From positions 1-64,000 of the forward strand of contig JAKQPS010000001.1 in assembly GCA_029564595.1 (NCBI GenBank): a DNA stretch of 64,000 nucleotides, given 5' to 3'. Of the stretch, positions 1 to 8,091 are shown piece after piece. Under the pieces are notes generated by a model. It ran no database searches. It worked only from the letters and a program-made list of their open reading frames with translations, and was not told the DNA's origin. Within the stretch, counting starts at the first letter, position 1. Each line of letters begins with the position of its first letter. The DNA is from a bacterium (GTDB lineage: Bacteria; UBP15; UBA6099). The translations under genes were made by a program, and so were the position numbers.

Positions 1-405
1 TGTGAGCGCACGTACACGCGCGCGCGCACGCATGATGCGTGCGTCAGGAACAGGCAAAGTCAAAGGCAAAAGACTAAAACCTACACCAAACCCCACTTTA
101 TAAACCCCCATTTTCTGTCCAACCAATGGGGGGAGGTTCCATATTTTAGAATAATCATAGAGGGAAAAGCTAACGGTCTGATGATAGAAGACGCAGATAC
201 TTTAGGTTTTTTTACCACGTATGGTGTGGTTGCGGAAAATGAGGAAGAAGCTTTGAAGTGCGTCAGACGATTTGAACCCAAAGAAGTCAGAGATACTTTA
301 AGAATTGAGAAGTGTGAAGTGTTAAAAGGAAGAGTTATTGATCCCAAAGGCGTGTATTATTGCAAGGACGGATATAATTTGTTTCCCCTTGAAGGCAGAG
401 TTTAA
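1..405 (+). CDS. Hypothetical protein, 5' end missing (window edge)
   Basis: I do not recognise this protein. The frame is open from base 1 to the TAA at 403-405. The only in-frame ATG is at 181 and would give 74 residues, but coding-like sequence continues upstream of it (a beta-strand-like stretch PYFRIIIEGKANGL just before that Met), so the real start probably lies upstream of the window or at a non-ATG codon. The visible part is acidic and basic in patches, with one region TYGVVAENEEEALKCV that reads like a small alpha/beta fold. It converges on the minus-strand gene ending at 428. The first 60 bases are a low-complexity CG/CA run, so translation of the extreme 5' part is uncertain. Confidence 0.45.
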   Translation, partial: CERTYTRARTHDACVRNRQSQRQKTKTYTKPHFINPHFLSNQWGEVPYFRIIIEGKANGLMIEDADTLGFFTTYGVVAENEEEALKCVRRFEPKEVRDTLRIEKCEVLKGRVIDPKGVYYCKDGYNLFPLEGRV

Positions 406-427
406 AAGGTCGGAAGCCGCAGAGGAA

Positions 428-778
428 TCAGAGGAAATTTATTTGGCAGTGACATTCGGAGACGTCGATGATATTCCGAATGCGGCGCTGTTGCGATTCG
501 TCCCTTACGCGTTCGAGGATGGAGTAAGGTTTGCCGTCTTCCGTTGTTCCGGCGTTGCGCTCGACGATTATCCCGGCCACCTGCGCGAATCTGCATCCGC
601 CGGAACCGCAGCACGAAGTGTCCACCACCGCGAATCCGAAAGCCACGAGCGCCGCGCCGAACTCCGTCTGTATCTCCGACTCTTTTTCGATGACGTATCT
701 GCCCGCGATGCTTGTGGTCTCGGAGCCTTCGTCGCTGTGGATGTATATGTAGGGCATGGCGGCGTTTTCCCCATTCAT
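428..778 (-). CDS. Small conserved protein with CCGxGGC cysteine motif, function unknown
   Basis: A 116-residue protein whose ATG at 776-778 overlaps the TGA of the upstream gene (775-777) in an ATGA junction, so the two are translationally coupled. The core is GFAVVDTSCCGSGGCRFAQV: a hydrophobic strand followed by CC-G-x-GG-C, then a second strand (AGIIVERN), and near the C terminus a CHC pair and QINFL. From memory this arrangement (VDxSCCGxGGCR followed by a short V/I-rich strand and a C-terminal Q-V/I-x-F) recurs in small uncharacterised proteins of sulfate and metal reducers. The clustered cysteines could bind a metal or Fe-S cluster, which is inference. The frame continues upstream to 1003, but that is only the shadow of the neighbouring gene. 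Confidence 0.7.
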   Translation of the reverse strand: MNGENAAMPYIYIHSDEGSETTSIAGRYVIEKESEIQTEFGAALVAFGFAVVDTSCCGSGGCRFAQVAGIIVERNAGTTEDGKPYSILERVRDESQQRRIRNIIDVSECHCQINFL

Positions 779-1782
779 AATAGTATCATGGTCAGAACTA
801 TCGACGCGAAGAAGAGCGGGAAAAAGACATGTCGCGCCGCTTTCGCCGGAAGGGCGGCAAGAAGCCGAGCGGCAAGAAGCGATGAGAGGGCGAAACCGAC
901 GGCGACGGCGGCGAACAGCGCCCACGGCGCGCCCTGCATGTCCGCCACATGCGGCCCGGCGGACGATATCCCGCCTTCCACAAAGAACAGTTTGGCCGCG
1001 CACAGAGGGACGAACGCGAACGGAATTCCCACCGCCATGCCTGTCTCGTCCTCGTTAAGCACGAGCATATAGACGAAGAACAGGAGGGCGACGATGGCCT
1101 GAATCCATACGACTTCAACATAGCCCGCCCAAAAACCGACAGCCGGTCCCGCGGCCGCGCTCCACATCCAATGCCTCCGCGCCGGGGTCCAGCCTCCCAG
1201 CCATCTGGCCGCGCCGAACAGCGCCACCGCTCCCACTATGAACCACACCGGAGCCGCACTGCTGAAGAATCCCGAAAACAACTCGTAAAACAGAGATCCC
1301 GCGCCTCTCGCCCATGACGCCGCCGCCATCCCCGCAAGCCCTAGTCCGGGGACGATTAGCGCGGGCTCATATCTGAACCAGCCCCTCTTTAGCCCGTCTC
1401 TGGCCGACGCCGCGGCCATCAGCCCAGCCGCCGCCAATATCATCGCCTCCGGACTTAAGAAACCGCCCATAACGGCGGAAGGGAAATCGGCGGCCTGCGC
1501 CGCGCCGACCCCGAACCTCTCCGCCGCGCGCTCAGGCAGCGCGACGAGCGCGGGATTGCCTGTGAACCCGGCGAGCAGTCCGGCTGCGGCGGCTAACGCG
1601 AAAACGGCGAACATCCGCTCGTCTCCCGCCCCGCCAGCGAGAACGAACGCCGCCCCCCCCGCCGCCGCGATTATCGCCGCGTGCAGTATCAGCGCCCGCG
1701 ACGCTCCCGCATCGAAAGCCTCTCTGGGCGTCCATCCTCCGCCAGCCTTTTTCTTCTTGCCCTTTTTCTTCTTCGCCGCCAT
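775..1782 (-). CDS. Polytopic membrane protein, function unknown
   Basis: A 335-residue protein with a lysine-rich N terminus (MAAKKKKGKKKKAGGG) followed by about nine hydrophobic segments rich in Ala, Gly and Phe, ending in a hydrophobic tail (IVLTMILL). Charged loops are short, so it is an inner-membrane protein with a cytoplasmic basic N terminus by the positive-inside rule. I see no transporter signature or catalytic motif. It is the first gene of a two-gene unit with the CCGxGGC protein (4-base overlap). A role for the pair at the membrane is plausible but not shown by sequence. Confidence 0.65.
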   Translation of the reverse strand: MAAKKKKGKKKKAGGGWTPREAFDAGASRALILHAAIIAAAGGAAFVLAGGAGDERMFAVFALAAAAGLLAGFTGNPALVALPERAAERFGVGAAQAADFPSAVMGGFLSPEAMILAAAGLMAAASARDGLKRGWFRYEPALIVPGLGLAGMAAASWARGAGSLFYELFSGFFSSAAPVWFIVGAVALFGAARWLGGWTPARRHWMWSAAAGPAVGFWAGYVEVVWIQAIVALLFFVYMLVLNEDETGMAVGIPFAFVPLCAAKLFFVEGGISSAGPHVADMQGAPWALFAAVAVGFALSSLLAARLLAALPAKAARHVFFPLFFASIVLTMILL

Positions 1783-1895
1783 CTCTCCCGCCTCTTTTCC
1801 ATCAGATATAGTATCAGCGCGCGACCGCTTTTCTTTCCCTAGAAAACTCGCTTGCGCGCTTAATGAGTGTTTTCAGAGATTATTTTATTTGTGTG

Positions 1896-1990
1896 CGGGG
1901 AAACCATTTTCTGCAAAAACAGGTTTTCCCGCGCTCCTTCCGAAAAAACTCCCGGTCGCCGGTTTTGTTGAACTTCGTTCATCATAAAAC
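1896..1990 (-). repeat. Dispersed two-hairpin repeat, copy 1 (inverted)
   Basis: Reads in reverse as the elements at 4418-4520 and 27813-27915. The shared parts are a GGGGAAACC/GGTTTCCCC-type hairpin around a TTTTGCAAA core, a spacer ending GGAAGGGGCGC, and an ACGAAGTTC block beside AAAATCGGC. This copy is the most diverged of the three. Confidence 0.75.
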
Positions 1991-2069
1991 AGGAAAAACG
2001 GGGAGCGCGCATCCCAGCGACGCCTGTGCCCGATTTTTGCCTATATTCAAAAAGTTTAGGAATAGGGGT

Positions 2070-2106
2070 TTGGGGAAAGAACCCTTTTCAAAGGGTTTTT
2101 CCCCAA
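2070..2106. repeat. Long hairpin near the 3' end of a membrane protein gene
   Basis: Arms of about 14-15 bp (TTGGGGAAAGAACCC and GGGTTTTTCCCCAA) differ by one bulged base and enclose a TTTTCAAA loop. It is likely a terminator or REP-like element for the minus-strand gene ending at 2138. Confidence 0.5.
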
Positions 2107-2137
2107 TCGCAGAAGACGAAAACCTTCGTTGTCGGTT

Positions 2138-2731
2138 TTAGGTTTGCTTCTTCTGGTTTTTCGTATTAAATTCTGCGTTTGCTTTGATTCTTATCGCCGT
2201 CAGATAAAACAGAATCGGGGCTGCTGCCCACACAAACTGTATGAGCGTCGTTATGTTGTGTCCGTTGAAAAGAAACAACACGGGGTTCCACGGATATTCG
2301 ATGTAAGACCAGCCGTCGTTCATCGTGCTGGAGAGTTCGACGAGCAGGGCAGACGCTTGGCCCCAGAGCAAGAGTACCGCCAACTCCCGGAACCTGAAAC
2401 TCTGGAAATGCGGCCCGCGGCACAAAACCATGACCAGCCGCGCGCCTATCACGAACAGCAACCCGTCCCACAGCGAATGACATATCAGGAACACGACATA
2501 ATGCGCGGGCAGCGGATTGTGCCAGATAATTATCGGCAACGCGGTGGCTTCTCCGCTCAATATAAATATCGGCGCTTCCCAAAGCGTTCCGAGAAACGCG
2601 CCCAGCCAGAAAACCCGCCACATGAAACTGTCTATCCGCCCGCTCCTGAGCATCAGAAACAAAACAACCGGAGACAAATAACCCGCCAGCAGATCGAGAT
2701 AGTAATAATACTCTTTAAAAAGTTCCATCAT
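2138..2731 (-). CDS. Polytopic membrane protein, function unknown
   Basis: About 197 residues when started at the MMELFKEYYYYLDLL methionine pair. A longer start at 2770 adds 13 charged residues without a ribosome site, so I prefer 2731. Six or so hydrophobic helices are visible, with polar residues inside them: an IIWHNPLPAHY loop, an HSLWDG motif and an ELSSTMNDGWSYIEYPWNP loop rich in Trp, His and Asn. The C terminus is basic and polar (KNQKKQT). It has the look of a small integral-membrane family with conserved Trp/His residues rather than a transporter, but I cannot name one. It is isolated between repeats and an unrelated plus-strand gene. Confidence 0.65.
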   Translation of the reverse strand: MMELFKEYYYYLDLLAGYLSPVVLFLMLRSGRIDSFMWRVFWLGAFLGTLWEAPIFILSGEATALPIIIWHNPLPAHYVVFLICHSLWDGLLFVIGARLVMVLCRGPHFQSFRFRELAVLLLWGQASALLVELSSTMNDGWSYIEYPWNPVLFLFNGHNITTLIQFVWAAAPILFYLTAIRIKANAEFNTKNQKKQT

Positions 2732-3040
2732 CACACGCCGCTCTCTGATTTCCGATCCCCGGCACGTCATTCATTGTCAAACATTCTACAACTTCTATGC
2801 GCTTCTTCAATTCTAACTGTCTTTTCTTGCCAAAGCTTTCTCCCCATCATGTATCTTCCGTCTTCTACGCTCGGCAATTTAATCACATACATTTTGTTAA
2901 TGGAAACGATGAAGAAACACAGCGTGATTTCTGCGGTTTTTGCGCCTGATATCTTTTTTACTTGAGCGCGCTTTTTCGCCGCGCGCAGTTCCAATCAGCC
3001 GGGGCGTCTTGAAATAAATATAATATGAATAAATAATAAA
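2732..3040. other. Divergent intergenic region, AT-rich
   Basis: About 310 bases between the minus-strand membrane protein and the plus-strand TPR protein. A TATAAT hexamer at 3019-3024 lies 17-22 bases before the TPR gene, without a convincing -35. A 75-codon minus-strand frame (2767-2994) has no ribosome site and is not called. Confidence 0.4.
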
Positions 3041-4318
3041 ATGATGAGAACGCGCAGAATACAATATGCGGCGGTTGCGGCTCTGGCGGCGTTGGCGGTT
3101 GCGTTTTCGCCGGTCGCCGCGCGCGCGGGGTTCGACATCGATGCCGCGATAAAGAGTTCCGCTGAGTTTTCCGACGCGGGCGACCACAAGCGGGCGTTCG
3201 ACGCGCTCGACAAGGCGAGGTTGTACGCCGAGGAATCGGACATTCCGAAATTGCACGCCGCAAGGGGCAGGGCGCACGGGCGCGCGGGCGACTATTTCAA
3301 CGCGATAATGGAATACGGAAAAGCTGCCCGGAACAACGGCGGCGACTCCTGCATGTTCGCCGAGAGGGCGCGGTTCTTCGAGTCTATCGGGGAGTTCGGG
3401 CAGGCGTGGGCGGACGCCTCGCTGGCGGCGTCGCGCGGGTGCGAGTCTTCCGCGGCGCTGTCATTGCAGGGAAGAATGCGCATGATAAGGGGCGATTATG
3501 TCCGCGCGATTAGCCCGCTCGTGGAGTCCATCGAGCTTGGCCCGGAGCTTCCTGACACTCTGGCGGACATCTCGACTGCGTATCTGGCGGCGGGGCATCC
3601 GAAGGTCGCGGCCCAGTACGCGCGCGCCGCGTCCGACCTCAGGCCGGACGAACCTCATCTCATTTCACTTCTCGCGGACGCGCTTTCGATGTCGGGCGCT
3701 TACGAGGAATCCATCGCCGCTTACAGGCGCGCGCTCGAACTCGATCCCAAGAAGGACGTAACCGTGAACAACTACGGGTTTACTCTTTTCGCCGCCGGCA
3801 GAACGGAAGAGGCCGCGCAGGTCATCGACTCGCTCAACGACCGCGCGGCGAATGCCTACGCGCTCTGCAACGCCGTCGAAATCAGGCTGCGCCAAGAGAA
3901 ACACGCGGAGGCTTACGGCTACGGACAGGCCTGCCTCGAACAGATGGACAAACAGCGCGGCCTCGCGCACTACGAACGTTATTACATCAGGGCGGTCGCC
4001 GAGGCGATGCGGGCCATCGAGACAGACAGGGAGGAACTGCACCCGCTCACCCAACTCGACCTAGCAGACCAGAGAGAGGTCAAGGGCGACCTCGCGGGCG
4101 CTCTTTCGCATTGTCTGGTGGCCTCGATGCTCGAACCGTCGGACCCGGACATCCTTCTGCGGGCCGGAAAACTGTACGCCGCGCTGGGCGACACGGGCAG
4201 GGCCGGCTCGATGCTCGAAACCGCCGCGCGATTGGCTTCTCCCGGCTCTCAAACCGCACGCGACGCCCGCCGCGCCCTGTTCAACCAGTCCTTGCGCGCT
4301 CTTCCCCGCTCCCGCTAG
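3041..4318 (+). CDS. Exported TPR-repeat protein
   Basis: A 425-residue protein with a signal peptide (MMRTRRIQ followed by an Ala/Val core and an AARA-G type cleavage site near residue 30). The rest is a run of helix pairs typical of tetratricopeptide repeats, for example SGAYEESIAAYRRALELDPKK near residues 220-245, and further TPR-like units at 35-200 and 340-410. The protein is probably periplasmic and acts as a scaffold or adaptor, as such TPR proteins do. I see no enzymatic domain. It is a single gene: the next gene is convergent. The start is one of two adjacent ATGs (3041, 3044). Confidence 0.75.
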   Translation: MMRTRRIQYAAVAALAALAVAFSPVAARAGFDIDAAIKSSAEFSDAGDHKRAFDALDKARLYAEESDIPKLHAARGRAHGRAGDYFNAIMEYGKAARNNGGDSCMFAERARFFESIGEFGQAWADASLAASRGCESSAALSLQGRMRMIRGDYVRAISPLVESIELGPELPDTLADISTAYLAAGHPKVAAQYARAASDLRPDEPHLISLLADALSMSGAYEESIAAYRRALELDPKKDVTVNNYGFTLFAAGRTEEAAQVIDSLNDRAANAYALCNAVEIRLRQEKHAEAYGYGQACLEQMDKQRGLAHYERYYIRAVAEAMRAIETDREELHPLTQLDLADQREVKGDLAGALSHCLVASMLEPSDPDILLRAGKLYAALGDTGRAGSMLETAARLASPGSQTARDARRALFNQSLRALPRSR

Positions 4319-4544
4319 CGCTCCGGCTATGTAAGCTCAATCAACCATTGTGCCTCTTTCTTATTGCAATCCCAAGCGAAATCCAGCGCGCGTATCTTTA
4401 TTTACATAAATGAACATGAGCCGATTTTAAATTTAACGAAGTTCAACAAAATCGGCGTCCAAGAGTTTTTTGGGAAGGGGCGCGGGGAAACCTATTTTTT
4501 GCAAAAAAATGGTTTCCCCGCATAGAACAACTTCCTCGGCATTT
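4319..4544. other. Convergent intergenic region filled by a dispersed repeat
   Basis: Lies between the TPR gene and the minus-strand radical SAM gene. Its right half is the dispersed repeat at 4418-4520. No gene is visible. Confidence 0.6.
4418..4520 (+). repeat. Dispersed two-hairpin repeat, copy 2
   Basis: Starts GAGCCGATTTT, with a first hairpin GCCGATTTT/AAAATCGGC enclosing an ACGAAGTTC loop, then AAGAGTTTTTT, GGAAGGGGCGC, and a second hairpin GGGGAAACC/GGTTTCCCC. It is nearly identical to 27813-27915. It sits between convergent genes. Confidence 0.85.
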
Positions 4545-5951
4545 TTATCCGTTAATGAATATGCGGTTGAAAGCCATGCGGGCGAAGGCGAGCAGGTTTT
4601 TGGGTTGAGGGTGGCGCAGGATGATTTTTGCCGCGCGGAACGGATTCAAATAGAAGCGCATCAAGCCGAGGTGGATGATGCGGCGGAACTTCGAGTCCGG
4701 GATATCGCTGAGGTTGAACGCGCGGTCTTCGTATCGCATGTCGCCGGGCGCGCGTGCGGCGCGGGCGCGCGTCTCTTCGTCGAGCATCTCATACAGCCGC
4801 GTTCCCTCAAACGGAGTGACGGTTAGAAAATGCGCGATGTTCACAGGCGATTTCGCCACGAACCTGATCGTGGACTTTAGTTCTGACTCCGTCTCAGTCG
4901 GGAACCCAACCATGCAGTACGCGTTCGAGAAGATGCCGAGGCTGTCGGCTTTTCGGATGGCTGCGGCGAGCTTATCCAGATTCAGATTCTTGTGAATCTT
5001 TTTTTGAAGCCGGGGCGAAGCCGTCTCGACCGCAAAGCTGATGAAAGTCGTTCCCGCCTCGCGCATGATTTCCAGAAGTTCGTCGTCCAGAAGGTCGCCC
5101 CGAAGCCCGTTCGGGAACGCCATTGAGATTTTCGGGCCGTCGTCTATAAGGCCCCGGCAGATGTTTATCACGCGGCTCCTTCTCAAGTTGAAGACGTCGT
5201 CCAGAATGTCGAAATCGGAGAACCCGTGAAGGCTGTGAGCGGCGCGGATTTCGGCGAGCACGTTATGCGCGCTGCGGGGCCTGAACTTGTGGCCGAAGAT
5301 GTTGTGGCAGTAGGCGCATTCGAAGGGGCATGCGCGGGAGGTGAACAGGCTCATGTGGTTTCTGCGGCCCATGACGCTGAAACTGCACCGCCGCCGGTAC
5401 GCTTCGAGGTTGATTTTGTTCCACGCCGGGAACGGCAGGGCGTCAGGGTCGTCCAAGACGTCGCGCGGGACGTCCGGGACGGGCCGCTGCGGAGTGGCCA
5501 CCGCCGGGATGCCTTCGGGCCGCTCTCCTCGCATCCTCGCTCTGACGATATTGAGGAAAGGCTTTTCGCCTTCGCCGAGAACGGCGGCGTCAAACAGGCC
5601 GGAGTCGAGTACTCGGCCTGAGAAACAGGTGGCGTGAGGGCCTCCAGCAACGATTAGCGCGCCGGGGACTGCCGCGCGCGCCGCGCGCGCCGCCTCCGCC
5701 ATTTCTTCCCAGTGCACCGTCAGCGCGCTCAGGCCCACTATGTCCGCGCCGCGCTCCGCCGCTATCCGCCCGATGTCTCCCGGCCTCGCGTCTGACACCT
5801 TCATATCCAGCGCGTCCACGCTCGTTCCGGGGATTTCGCGCTCGACGTACGCCGCCAGCGACATCAGTCCGAGCGGGTGAGACCTGAATGGATACCGGTT
5901 TGAGTCCGGTCCCGCCTGCGCTATGAGAATCTTAAGTCCGTCGCGTGTCAT
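4545..5951 (-). CDS. B12-binding-domain radical SAM protein
   Basis: 468 residues. The N-terminal half (about 10-145) is a cobalamin-binding-like Rossmann domain: LILIAQAGPD, then a SLAAYVER helix, ADIVGLSAL and a VAGGPHAT loop. The radical SAM core follows with the 4Fe-4S motif C-x3-C-x2-C in SRACPFECAYCHNIFG (about residues 206-217), then the usual DDVFNL and FAVETASPR strands. The family uses SAM and often cobalamin for methylations or rearrangements in lipid, hopanoid or natural-product pathways. The substrate cannot be told here. The C-terminal 90 residues are basic and may bind membrane (FRAAKIILRHP). It faces away from the phasin-like gene. Confidence 0.85.
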   Translation of the reverse strand: MTRDGLKILIAQAGPDSNRYPFRSHPLGLMSLAAYVEREIPGTSVDALDMKVSDARPGDIGRIAAERGADIVGLSALTVHWEEMAEAARAARAAVPGALIVAGGPHATCFSGRVLDSGLFDAAVLGEGEKPFLNIVRARMRGERPEGIPAVATPQRPVPDVPRDVLDDPDALPFPAWNKINLEAYRRRCSFSVMGRRNHMSLFTSRACPFECAYCHNIFGHKFRPRSAHNVLAEIRAAHSLHGFSDFDILDDVFNLRRSRVINICRGLIDDGPKISMAFPNGLRGDLLDDELLEIMREAGTTFISFAVETASPRLQKKIHKNLNLDKLAAAIRKADSLGIFSNAYCMVGFPTETESELKSTIRFVAKSPVNIAHFLTVTPFEGTRLYEMLDEETRARAARAPGDMRYEDRAFNLSDIPDSKFRRIIHLGLMRFYLNPFRAAKIILRHPQPKNLLAFARMAFNRIFING

Positions 5952-6086
5952 CGCGTTATTCTAATCCCGCGCGGACTATCGAACAAGGACGCGCGCGCAA
6001 GAAAGAGCGAGCCATTATGGCTCTTTCGCGAATCGACACCAAATAACCGCGCGCGAAAAATTGGATTGACGCATCGCTGGAGGCTA

Positions 6087-6115
6087 TTGCTTTGGGGGCG
6101 GCTTTGTCTTATACT
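6087..6115 (+). promoter_or_regulatory. Sigma-70-type promoter of the phasin-like gene
   Basis: A -35 TTGCTT (6087-6092) and a -10 TATACT (6110-6115) are separated by 17 bases. The expected start is near 6122, about 30 bases before the ATG at 6154. Confidence 0.6.
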
Positions 6116-6153
6116 ATTCAACCGTTGGACGGCTGAGAGGAGCTTCCGCGAGG

Positions 6154-6528
6154 ATGGCGGCTGAAGCGAAAAGAGTCTTGTTCATGGGTCTAGGTCTTTT
6201 TGACTTTGTCCGCGACAAGCTCGAAGAGATCGCAGAAGAGCTTGCCGAGCGGGGCGAAGAGCGAAGCGAGGACATCCGGGAATTCATCGACGATCTGGTG
6301 GAAACCCTGCCGTTTTTGAAGAAAGAGCCGGACGACGCCGCGCTGGGCGCGGAGCCTGAAGAGGAACCCGAAGAGAACGGGCTTCAGTCGCTCGCCGCAG
6401 AAGTGGACGCCGCGGGGATGGTCGCCGGGCTGCTCGAAAGGCTGGGCCTTGCGACGCCGGAAGACCTTCGCGGCATCAGGGACAGGCTCGACAGGCTCGA
6501 ACGGGCGATTGACAATCTTAACGAATGA
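6154..6528 (+). CDS. Phasin-superfamily coiled-coil protein
   Basis: 124 residues, strongly charged. An amphipathic helix FDFVRDKLEEIAEELAERGE is followed by an acidic Glu/Pro linker (about 75-90). A C-terminal helix TPEDLRGIRDRLDRLERAID has the leucine-zipper-like pattern (T-x-E-D-L-x3-x2-L-x2-L) seen at the C terminus of phasin-like proteins of polyhydroxyalkanoate granules and related small coiled-coil proteins. No PHA synthase gene is in the window, so a granule role is not supported by context. An alternative start is the Met at 6184 (MGLGLFDF). A good promoter precedes it at 6087-6115. Confidence 0.65.
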   Translation: MAAEAKRVLFMGLGLFDFVRDKLEEIAEELAERGEERSEDIREFIDDLVETLPFLKKEPDDAALGAEPEEEPEENGLQSLAAEVDAAGMVAGLLERLGLATPEDLRGIRDRLDRLERAIDNLNE

Positions 6529-6582
6529 ACCGGCGCGGAGAGCATCCCGCCCGGCGATGTATATTGAAACCGGAATGAAACA

Positions 6583-6657
6583 CGGGGAGTGGCGTAGCCC
6601 GGTTAACGCGCACGTCTGGGGGGCGTGAGAGCGCGGGTTCAAATCCCGCCTCCCCGA
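6583..6657 (+). tRNA. tRNA-Pro (anticodon GGG)
   Basis: A 75-base cloverleaf: acceptor CGGGGAG/CTCCCCG with discriminator A, D-arm GCGT/ACGC, anticodon arm CACGT/GCGTG with loop CTGGGGG (anticodon GGG), T-arm GCGGG/CCCGC with loop TTCAAAT. The 3' CCA is not encoded. It lies on the same strand between the phasin-like gene and the FAD protein gene. Confidence 0.95.
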
Positions 6658-6731
6658 TTCTGTAACAACATGGACGGAGCGCGGCGGCGAAAAAAGCCGT
6701 CTCGTTTCCAATTGAAAGGACTTTCAAGGCA

Positions 6732-8090
6732 ATGCCGGCAGGCGGAACATACGACGTGATAATCGTGGGCGCGGGGCCGGCGGGACTTTTCGCCGCCCTC
6801 GAACTCGTCGAACACAACGGCCTGAAAATCCTTCTCATCGAAAAAGGGCGCGACCTGCCTCAACGCGACCACCGCGACCCTTCCCAGATTCTCTGCGGAT
6901 GGGGCGGCGCCGGAGCCTATAGCGACGGCAAACTCAACCTTTCCACACACGTGGGCGGGCAACTCCTCAACTACATCCCAGAACCCGCCCTCATCGAGCT
7001 TATCGACGAGGTGGACGGCACATACCTGCGCTTCGGCGCGTCGTCCACAATCTACGGCGACGAGACGGACGCGGTGTCCGAGATTCGCAGGAAATCCGCG
7101 CTCGCCGGGCTTTCCCTTGCCGTATCCCGCATCCGCCACATCGGCACGGAGGTCTGTTTCGATGTCCTCTCGGCCATCCGGGGCGAGCTTCTTGACGCCA
7201 TCGATTTCAAGCCGGACACGATGGTGGCGCGGATATTGGTGGAGGACGGGCGCGCGACGGGCGTCGAGACGGCGGACGGCGCGCTCATCAGGGCGAAATA
7301 CGTCATCGTCGCTCCCGGCAGGGAAGGGGCCGAATGGCTTGCCTCCGAGGTCGTCCGCCTCGGCCTGCCCCGCGAGAACAACCCCGTCGATATCGGCGTG
7401 CGCGTCGAGACCAGTTCCGCAGTCATGCAGTCTCTCACAGATGTCCTATACGAATCCAAATTCTTCTACAACACGAAAAAATTCGACGACATGATACGCA
7501 CGTTCTGCATGTGCCCGAACGGCGAGGTCGCCCTCGAAAAATATCGGGAAGTCGTCACCGTCAACGGCCACAGCTATTCGGGCCGCAAGACAGACAACAC
7601 CAACTTCGCCGTGCTGGTCAGCACCAACTTCACCCGGCCGTTCAACGAGCCGATAGCCTACGGCAAACACGTCGCCAGCCTCGCCAACCTTCTGGGAGAA
7701 GGCGTTATCGTGCAGAGGCTCGGAGACCTCAGGAACGGCAGGCGGTCCACCCAGCGCAGGATCGAAAAAGGCGCGGTGCGCCCAACTCTCAAACAGGCCA
7801 CCCCCGGCGACCTCAGCTTCGTGTTGCCGTACCGCCACCTTCAGGGCATACTCGAAATGCTCGAAGCCCTCGACCAGATAGCCCCCGGCGTCAACGCGAA
7901 ATCCACCCTCCTGTACGGCGTGGAGGTCAAGTTCTATTCCTCCCGCGTCGAGTTGGACGAAAACCTCCAGACGCCCATCGAGAACCTGTACGCCATCGGC
8001 GACGGAGCCGGGATAACGCGCGGGCTGGTGCAGGCGTCAGTGTCCGGAATCGCGGCGGCCCGCTCCGTGTTGAGAAAGGCCGGCTCCTGA
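6732..8090 (+). CDS. FAD-dependent oxidoreductase, COG2509 type
   Basis: 452 residues. An N-terminal dinucleotide-binding motif (VIIVGAGPAGLFAAL, about 5-20) is followed by an acidic strand end (LLIEKGRD). The CGWGGAGAYSDGKLN segment (about 57-71) is the family hallmark. A C-terminal FAD-contact motif (LYAIGDGAGITRG, about 420-433) closes the fold. Members of this family are single-protein NAD(P)/FAD dehydrogenases, often adjacent to general metabolic genes and of undefined substrate. The SurE gene starts one base after its stop codon, so the two are probably one operon. Start ATG 6732 follows a purine-rich AAAGGA about 15 bases upstream. Confidence 0.8.
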   Translation: MPAGGTYDVIIVGAGPAGLFAALELVEHNGLKILLIEKGRDLPQRDHRDPSQILCGWGGAGAYSDGKLNLSTHVGGQLLNYIPEPALIELIDEVDGTYLRFGASSTIYGDETDAVSEIRRKSALAGLSLAVSRIRHIGTEVCFDVLSAIRGELLDAIDFKPDTMVARILVEDGRATGVETADGALIRAKYVIVAPGREGAEWLASEVVRLGLPRENNPVDIGVRVETSSAVMQSLTDVLYESKFFYNTKKFDDMIRTFCMCPNGEVALEKYREVVTVNGHSYSGRKTDNTNFAVLVSTNFTRPFNEPIAYGKHVASLANLLGEGVIVQRLGDLRNGRRSTQRRIEKGAVRPTLKQATPGDLSFVLPYRHLQGILEMLEALDQIAPGVNAKSTLLYGVEVKFYSSRVELDENLQTPIENLYAIGDGAGITRGLVQASVSGIAAARSVLRKAGS

Positions 8091-8091
8091 C

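Larger units (their letters stand above)
1783..2137. other. 355-base intergenic stretch carrying two repeat elements
   Basis: No gene is visible. It contains an inverted copy of the dispersed two-hairpin repeat (1896-1990) and a long hairpin at 2070-2106 (TTGGGGAAAGAACCC pairing with GGGTTTTTCCCCAA). The hairpin lies just past the 3' end of the minus-strand gene that stops at 2138 and could serve as its terminator. Confidence 0.6.

Noticed and set aside
1-60. Low-complexity CG/CA run as a possible regulatory Z-DNA element
   Set aside because: Only a short run at the window edge; no neighbouring signal to support a role.
2767-2994. 75-codon minus-strand frame upstream of a membrane gene
   Set aside because: No ribosome site, Met-poor composition and no family-like motif; overlaps an AT-rich divergent promoter region.
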